A stretch of 19,195 nt of DNA from Rickettsiales bacterium. Lineage in GTDB: Bacteria; Pseudomonadota; Alphaproteobacteria; Rickettsiales; UBA1997. This document shows positions 15,717 to 19,195 of this stretch, piece by piece (position 1 is the first letter of the stretch; every line of letters begins with the position of its first letter). Location of the stretch: positions 1 through 19,195 of the forward strand of contig JAITBB010000050.1 of assembly GCA_031283795.1 (NCBI GenBank). The letters are read 5' to 3'. The notes under the pieces were generated by a model. That model made no database searches and was not told the origin of the DNA. It saw only the letters and a program-made list of their open reading frames with translations. The position numbers and the translations under genes are program-made.

Positions 15717-16236
15717 TTCCACTCTAGGTAATGTGGAAATTCGCCCACTCCTGAGAGTGAAAAGGTACCTGCTGGTGTATAGTGCCTTCATACTTGCTAC
15801 AGTATTTCCTAAGACCCCGGGCATTCCGTCCAGGCTGGCCTGGTTTCTCCCAGATATAAACATAATGCTTGTTTTCTTTGTGTTTTTCTGGTCAAAGGGG
15901 AGAGAAATGCTAGTGTCTAAAAATAATCTATTTTTCTTTGGCCTGATAGTGGACACTGTAGGTTTCCTACCAATGGGTCTTTCGAGCGTGAGCTTTCTTG
16001 TGTCCTTCAAAATCATGTCTAAAGTACGTCAGTATTCAATAGAGAGCGATAGCATGGTGTACTTTCTGAGCAACATATTGTTCTACATGTTTCTCTTTAT
16101 GTTTCTACAGTGGCTTATATACTCGGTCTCCAGAAACGATTTCCATCCGTTTCTGTACCTCATCATAGCTATGTTCAAAAACACACTATTCAGTGTTTTG
16201 ACATATCCGCTCTGGAAAAAATATAAGAATGTCTAG
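15697..16236 (+). CDS. mreD: Rod shape-determining protein MreD
   Basis: MreD is an integral membrane protein of the elongasome, linking MreC, RodA and PBP2. The 179 residues carry about five hydrophobic segments (starting near YLLVYSAFILATVF, INIMLVFFVFFW, FFFGLIVDTVGFL, and the last two near ILFYMFLFMFLQWLIYSV and FLYLIIAMFKNTLF). The motif LIVDTVGFLPMGLSSVSFLV, with the D-x-x-G-x-x-x-G-L-S pattern, is the family hallmark. Sequence identity in MreD is usually low, so the call rests on topology, this motif and position: the start overlaps the kinase gene by 20 bases and the end overlaps mrdA by 8. MreB and MreC are not in the window, so the usual mreBCD cluster is broken up. Confidence 0.85.
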   Translation: MAMARISSTLGNVEIRPLLRVKRYLLVYSAFILATVFPKTPGIPSRLAWFLPDINIMLVFFVFFWSKGREMLVSKNNLFFFGLIVDTVGFLPMGLSSVSFLVSFKIMSKVRQYSIESDSMVYFLSNILFYMFLFMFLQWLIYSVSRNDFHPFLYLIIAMFKNTLFSVLTYPLWKKYKNV

Positions 16237-18100
16237 CCTACTCCAGGAGCACGTCAAGGGTTCGGTCTTTATAAAGAGGATTCTGGTATTTTCAGCTTTT
16301 CTGCTTGCCATGGTCTCTATTCTGCTATCGAGACTCTTTTACCTCCAAATCCTGAGCTTTAACGAACTAAGGAGCAGATCGGAGGACAATAGAATAAGGA
16401 TAGACATTATTCCACCCCTCAGGGGAGACATATTCGATAGAAATGACAACAGACTGACCAATAACAGAGTCAGCTATGAAGTGGTCCTGTACCGGAACAA
16501 GTATAGCTCGGCAAGGCATATAATGGACATTCTCTCTATGACGGACGAAAAGCGACGCAGAATAATGAAACGGCTCAAGAATGGCAGAGACAAGCAGGCT
16601 ATCTCCATAATGAACAATCTGACCTGGAATGAGCTGGTCAAAATCTCGGCCAATGGCCATAGAATAGGTGATTTTTCGATCGAGGAGGGATATGTGAGAG
16701 AATATCTCTATGGCGAGGAATTTGCCCATGTCCTAGGATATGTGGCTGTACCGGATGACAAGGATATAAAGAGACTATCCAGAAAAACCAGAAAGGGCAT
16801 ACTGCTACATCCAAATTTTAAAATAGGTAAGGACGGTCTAGAAGGTTCACTTAATTCCAAAATAACAGGAAAATCCGGCTACAAAAAAGTGGAAGTGAAT
16901 GTCCATAATATCCCCATAGAGGAAATAGATCGAAGAGAACCAGAGAGAGGAGAGGATATAAAACTGACGATAGATCTAAATCTCCAGAGATTCACCTATA
17001 ACAGAGTTAGAAATCTAAGATCAGCCGTGGTTGTGCTTGACGTTGAAACCGGAGAGATATTGGCCATGGTGTCCACACCATCCTTCGAAACCAATGAATT
17101 CACCGATGGCATATCCAATGACTACTGGGCCGGACTGCTGAGTGATGAGAGGAAGCCTATGCATAACAAAACTATCAACGCTCTCTACGCCATGGGTTCA
17201 ACGTTCAAACCAATAGTTTCTATAGCCGCCATGGAGAACGACTGGAACGAGAACAAAAAAGTAGAGTGTACCGGAGTACTCAAGATAACCAAAAAACTAG
17301 ATTTCAGATGCTGGAAAAAAAAGGGTGGTCACGGTCACATTGGCATCATAGAAGCCCTGGAGAGCTCCTGCAATATATTTTTTGCCAATCTCGGTGTCTT
17401 TGCTGGCATAGACAGTCTACACAATGTTGCTAGACAGCTTGGCATAGGGGAAAAGTTCGAAATAGACTTGCCTGGCTACAACAGCGGTCTTCTCCCGGGT
17501 CCGAGCTGGAAAAGAGAATACTATAACGAAAGCTGGACTAAGGGCGATACGATAAATCTCTCCATAGGACAGGGCTATGTGCTGGCCAATCCCCTGCAGT
17601 TGGCCGTCATGGCTTCAAGAATCGCCAACGGAGGCTATCCCATAAGACCATTTCTGATTTTTAATAGCCCAACCAGAGAGCAGAACAGGAACTTATTTCT
17701 CAAAAAATCAATGTTCAGAGAAAAGAGCATAGCCATCACAAAAACGGGTATGTTCAATGTAGTCAACGGAAGACATGGCACGGCCTCATGGCTGAGAACG
17801 AAAAAACACTACCAGATATCAGGGAAAACCGGCACAGCACAGGTTGTGTCTCTCGAAATGAAGGAAAAAATGGAGAAGCTCCTGGGAGACGGCGAAAAGC
17901 TAGAGGAGAAGTACAGAGATCATGGCATATTTATAGGCTTTGCTCCCTTTGATAAACCAAAGTACGGAGTAGCAGTTGTTGTGGAACACGGTAACAGTGG
18001 AAGCCTCAGCGCGGCCCCAGTGGCCATAGACATACTGAAGTTTTTGCTGGATAATTCCTCGGAAAAAACCCCAGTCGAAAAAAGCGAAGTCACCCGTTGA
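16229..18100 (+). CDS. mrdA: Penicillin-binding protein 2 (elongation transpeptidase)
   Basis: PBP2 crosslinks peptidoglycan during side-wall growth. The 623 residues show a single membrane anchor (ILVFSAFLLAMVSILLSRLF), the RGDIFDRN pedestal motif, a dimerization-like linker, and the transpeptidase domain with Ser324 in STFK, the SCN triad at 380-382 (S-x-N), and the KTGTAQ box starting at K533. The GYVAVPDDKD and KIGKDGLE motifs are those of the PBP2/MrdA type, rather than FtsI. The start ATG lies inside the mreD end. RodA, which normally follows, is not present; after the stop at 18100 the strand is empty. The C-terminus, after the domain, is short and charged. Confidence 0.94.
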   Translation: MSSLLQEHVKGSVFIKRILVFSAFLLAMVSILLSRLFYLQILSFNELRSRSEDNRIRIDIIPPLRGDIFDRNDNRLTNNRVSYEVVLYRNKYSSARHIMDILSMTDEKRRRIMKRLKNGRDKQAISIMNNLTWNELVKISANGHRIGDFSIEEGYVREYLYGEEFAHVLGYVAVPDDKDIKRLSRKTRKGILLHPNFKIGKDGLEGSLNSKITGKSGYKKVEVNVHNIPIEEIDRREPERGEDIKLTIDLNLQRFTYNRVRNLRSAVVVLDVETGEILAMVSTPSFETNEFTDGISNDYWAGLLSDERKPMHNKTINALYAMGSTFKPIVSIAAMENDWNENKKVECTGVLKITKKLDFRCWKKKGGHGHIGIIEALESSCNIFFANLGVFAGIDSLHNVARQLGIGEKFEIDLPGYNSGLLPGPSWKREYYNESWTKGDTINLSIGQGYVLANPLQLAVMASRIANGGYPIRPFLIFNSPTREQNRNLFLKKSMFREKSIAITKTGMFNVVNGRHGTASWLRTKKHYQISGKTGTAQVVSLEMKEKMEKLLGDGEKLEEKYRDHGIFIGFAPFDKPKYGVAVVVEHGNSGSLSAAPVAIDILKFLLDNSSEKTPVEKSEVTR

Positions 18101-18383
18101 CAGTCTCCGCACTCCAGGCCAGTTAGTGGTGTAAGAGAATTCAGATAGCCAAGCGAACGCACAGAAACACAGCAGAGTGAGCCCTATACAGCCCTCTCTC
18201 CATACCATCCTCCTCTCGACCGTTGCCTCCAGAACTCATCGGCCCTCTGGGCCCCGTATGAGCTTCAAATTCTTCATCTACAGTGAATCCCTCCAGTTCT
18301 ACCATTCTATTCTCTATCTCGAACCCGCAGCCTGATTCTAGATGTCTATGGCAGCAAAAATGGCATAGAACCCAACATCAGGC
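18101..18383. other. Intergenic region after mrdA, no supported gene
   Basis: About 280 bases without a convincing gene. On the minus strand a 54-codon frame at 18141-18305 starts with an acidic stretch (MVELEGFTVDEEFEAHTGPR), and a shifted frame over its 3' half encodes a hydrophobic helix (CIGLTLLCFCAFAWLSEF). This could be the remains of a small membrane protein broken by a frameshift, but there is no good ribosome site and I recognise no family. No tRNA-like arm was found. Confidence 0.3.
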
Positions 18384-18420
18384 ATATAAAATAATGGCCA
18401 CAGTGGCCATTATTTTATAT
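18384..18420. terminator. Perfect 37-base inverted repeat, bidirectional Rho-independent terminator candidate
   Basis: The arms are 18 bases each (ATATAAAATAATGGCCAC and its exact complement) around one base. In RNA the core GGCCAC/GTGGCC would close a stem with a short loop, flanked by A-rich and T-rich arms so that either strand ends in U-rich sequence. It lies 40 bases after the stop of the minus-strand MORN gene and 284 bases after the mrdA stop, so it could end both transcripts. Confidence 0.7.
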
Positions 18421-18459
18421 CTCCGTTGATAGAAGGCAGAAAATGGAGCCGGCTCTAGG

Positions 18460-19195
18460 TTAAATAGCGTCGTCAGCCGGATCATCACCTTCAGGAACTT
18501 GGAAGAAATTTGTCCTGATGGATTCCCGAGTCTCATGCAGCAGTTCTTCCTCTTCGTCCTCCATAGACTGACCACTATAGAATTGATTTTTCGTTCCAAA
18601 GAACTGACTTAGATCCGGATCTAGTGGGGACTGGAGAAGATTATGCGTCTCTACCGGAGAATTTTTGGATACATCCGCCGCCATCACCATTTTGCTACCT
18701 GCTGCACATGACTCTTTCCCTCCCACTTTAGAAGATTCGCCCCCATTTCCATCTATTCCTGGAACATCTTTTCCCGTATCCCACAGCTTTTCTGGGAACA
18801 TTCCCCTCTCCACTCCGGATTCTGCTTTCTTTCTGTTTTCTTCCGCCATATTTTCCTCTAGAATCTCTCTCAGAAAACCACTAACCTCAGTGCCATTCCT
18901 AAATGTATAGGTCCCCATAGGACTTCCATTCCAGTCTCCTCTGAAGATATCCCCATTGGGAAAGGTGACAGACCTATCTTTGGAATTGTATATTACACTG
19001 CTACGGAACAGAATATTGTCAAAAGTAGCGCCATCAAAGCCATTAGTTTCTGCATAGCTAAATTTGATGGAGTAGCCGTCTCTGTTGAGCAAAATAATTT
19101 CTGGATCATTATATTCAACCATTTCACCATTCTCGAATCTTCCTCTAATGGCAATTCTATCCGGAGTTATATGAGTTCCCTTGGACAACCTCTTC
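18460..19195 (-). CDS. MORN-repeat protein with acidic tail (5' end outside window)
   Basis: The frame is open to the right edge, so the N-terminus is probably missing; a TTG at 19188 has no correctly spaced ribosome site. The visible 242 or so residues fall into three parts: an N-terminal half with degenerate MORN-type repeats (RGRFENGEMVEYND, then a clearer copy FPNGDIFRGDWNGSPMGTYTF and RNGTEVSGFL), a low-complexity middle rich in Gly, Ser, Lys and Glu, and an acidic C-terminal tail (MEDEEEELLHETRES, ending DDPADDAI). MORN repeats bind lipids or membrane-associated partners and occur in several secreted bacterial proteins. No catalytic domain and no transmembrane helix is visible. A cytosolic scaffold or a secreted host-directed protein are both possible; the sequence does not decide. 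It lies convergent to mrdA. Confidence 0.55.
   Translation of the reverse strand, partial: KRLSKGTHITPDRIAIRGRFENGEMVEYNDPEIILLNRDGYSIKFSYAETNGFDGATFDNILFRSSVIYNSKDRSVTFPNGDIFRGDWNGSPMGTYTFRNGTEVSGFLREILEENMAEENRKKAESGVERGMFPEKLWDTGKDVPGIDGNGGESSKVGGKESCAAGSKMVMAADVSKNSPVETHNLLQSPLDPDLSQFFGTKNQFYSGQSMEDEEEELLHETRESIRTNFFQVPEGDDPADDAI

Noticed and set aside
17900..18208. 102-residue minus-strand frame starting with a signal-like helix
   Set aside because: It runs about 200 bases antisense into the mrdA transpeptidase end, whose sequence is constrained by the plus-strand product.
18141..18305. 54-codon minus-strand frame after mrdA
   Set aside because: Weak ribosome site and no family match; the hydrophobic helix is in another frame. 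Kept only as a note in the gap entry.
18101..18460. tRNA-like TTCGA in the region after mrdA (minus strand)
   Set aside because: The GGGTTCGAGA is not followed by the matching CCC arm, and no acceptor stem is present.

Overview
The window looks like chromosomal DNA from a host-associated alphaproteobacterium, most likely of the order Rickettsiales or a similar obligate intracellular lineage. The evidence is an IalB-family secreted protein followed by a Mic60/mitofilin-like membrane protein, a clpX-lon pair, a stand-alone VirB2-type pilin of the type IV secretion kind, heavy use of AGA/AGG and ATA codons in moderately AT-rich genes, and small mixed-strand operons. No transposase, integrase, CRISPR array, rRNA or tRNA was recognised. 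The lineage assignment is inference; no 16S gene is present to fix it.

Layout, left to right. Positions 2-1815 (+): the C-terminal end of rpoC, then miaB. Positions 1845-3534 (-): a 48-residue membrane peptide with its own convincing promoter, then murF. Positions 3830-6118 (+): a GIY-YIG (T5orf172-type) protein that looks truncated by a frameshift, a dCMP deaminase, an IalB-like secreted protein and a Mic60-like coiled-coil membrane protein. Positions 6183-9895 (+): clpX and lon, overlapping. Positions 9940-10350 (+): a strong promoter and a virB2-like pilin gene. Positions 10351-10665: a hairpin-rich stretch with no convincing gene. Positions 10666-12144 (-): tolB. Positions 12421-15034 (-): a tightly packed operon tsaB-recR-HAD phosphatase-HhH glycosylase-like. 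Positions 15043-18100 (+): a promoter, then a divergent shikimate-kinase-like gene, mreD and mrdA (PBP2), all overlapping. Positions 18101-18459: mostly non-coding, with a perfect 37-bp inverted repeat that should act as a terminator. Positions 18460-19195 (-): the 3' part of a MORN-repeat protein with an acidic tail, running off the window.

Functional themes. Much of the window serves the cell envelope: murF, mreD and PBP2 imply that peptidoglycan is made; tolB, the IalB-like protein and the Mic60-like protein act in or across the periplasm; VirB2 would form the pilus of a type IV secretion system whose other parts lie elsewhere. Proteolysis (clpX, lon), tRNA modification (miaB, tsaB) and DNA repair (recR, HhH protein) make up the housekeeping part. 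The points most worth a second look are the Mic60-like gene paired with ialB, the shikimate-kinase-like protein that has lost substrate-binding residues beside mreD-mrdA, the Met/His-rich small membrane peptide, the structured region between virB2 and tolB, and the MORN protein as a possible secreted factor.
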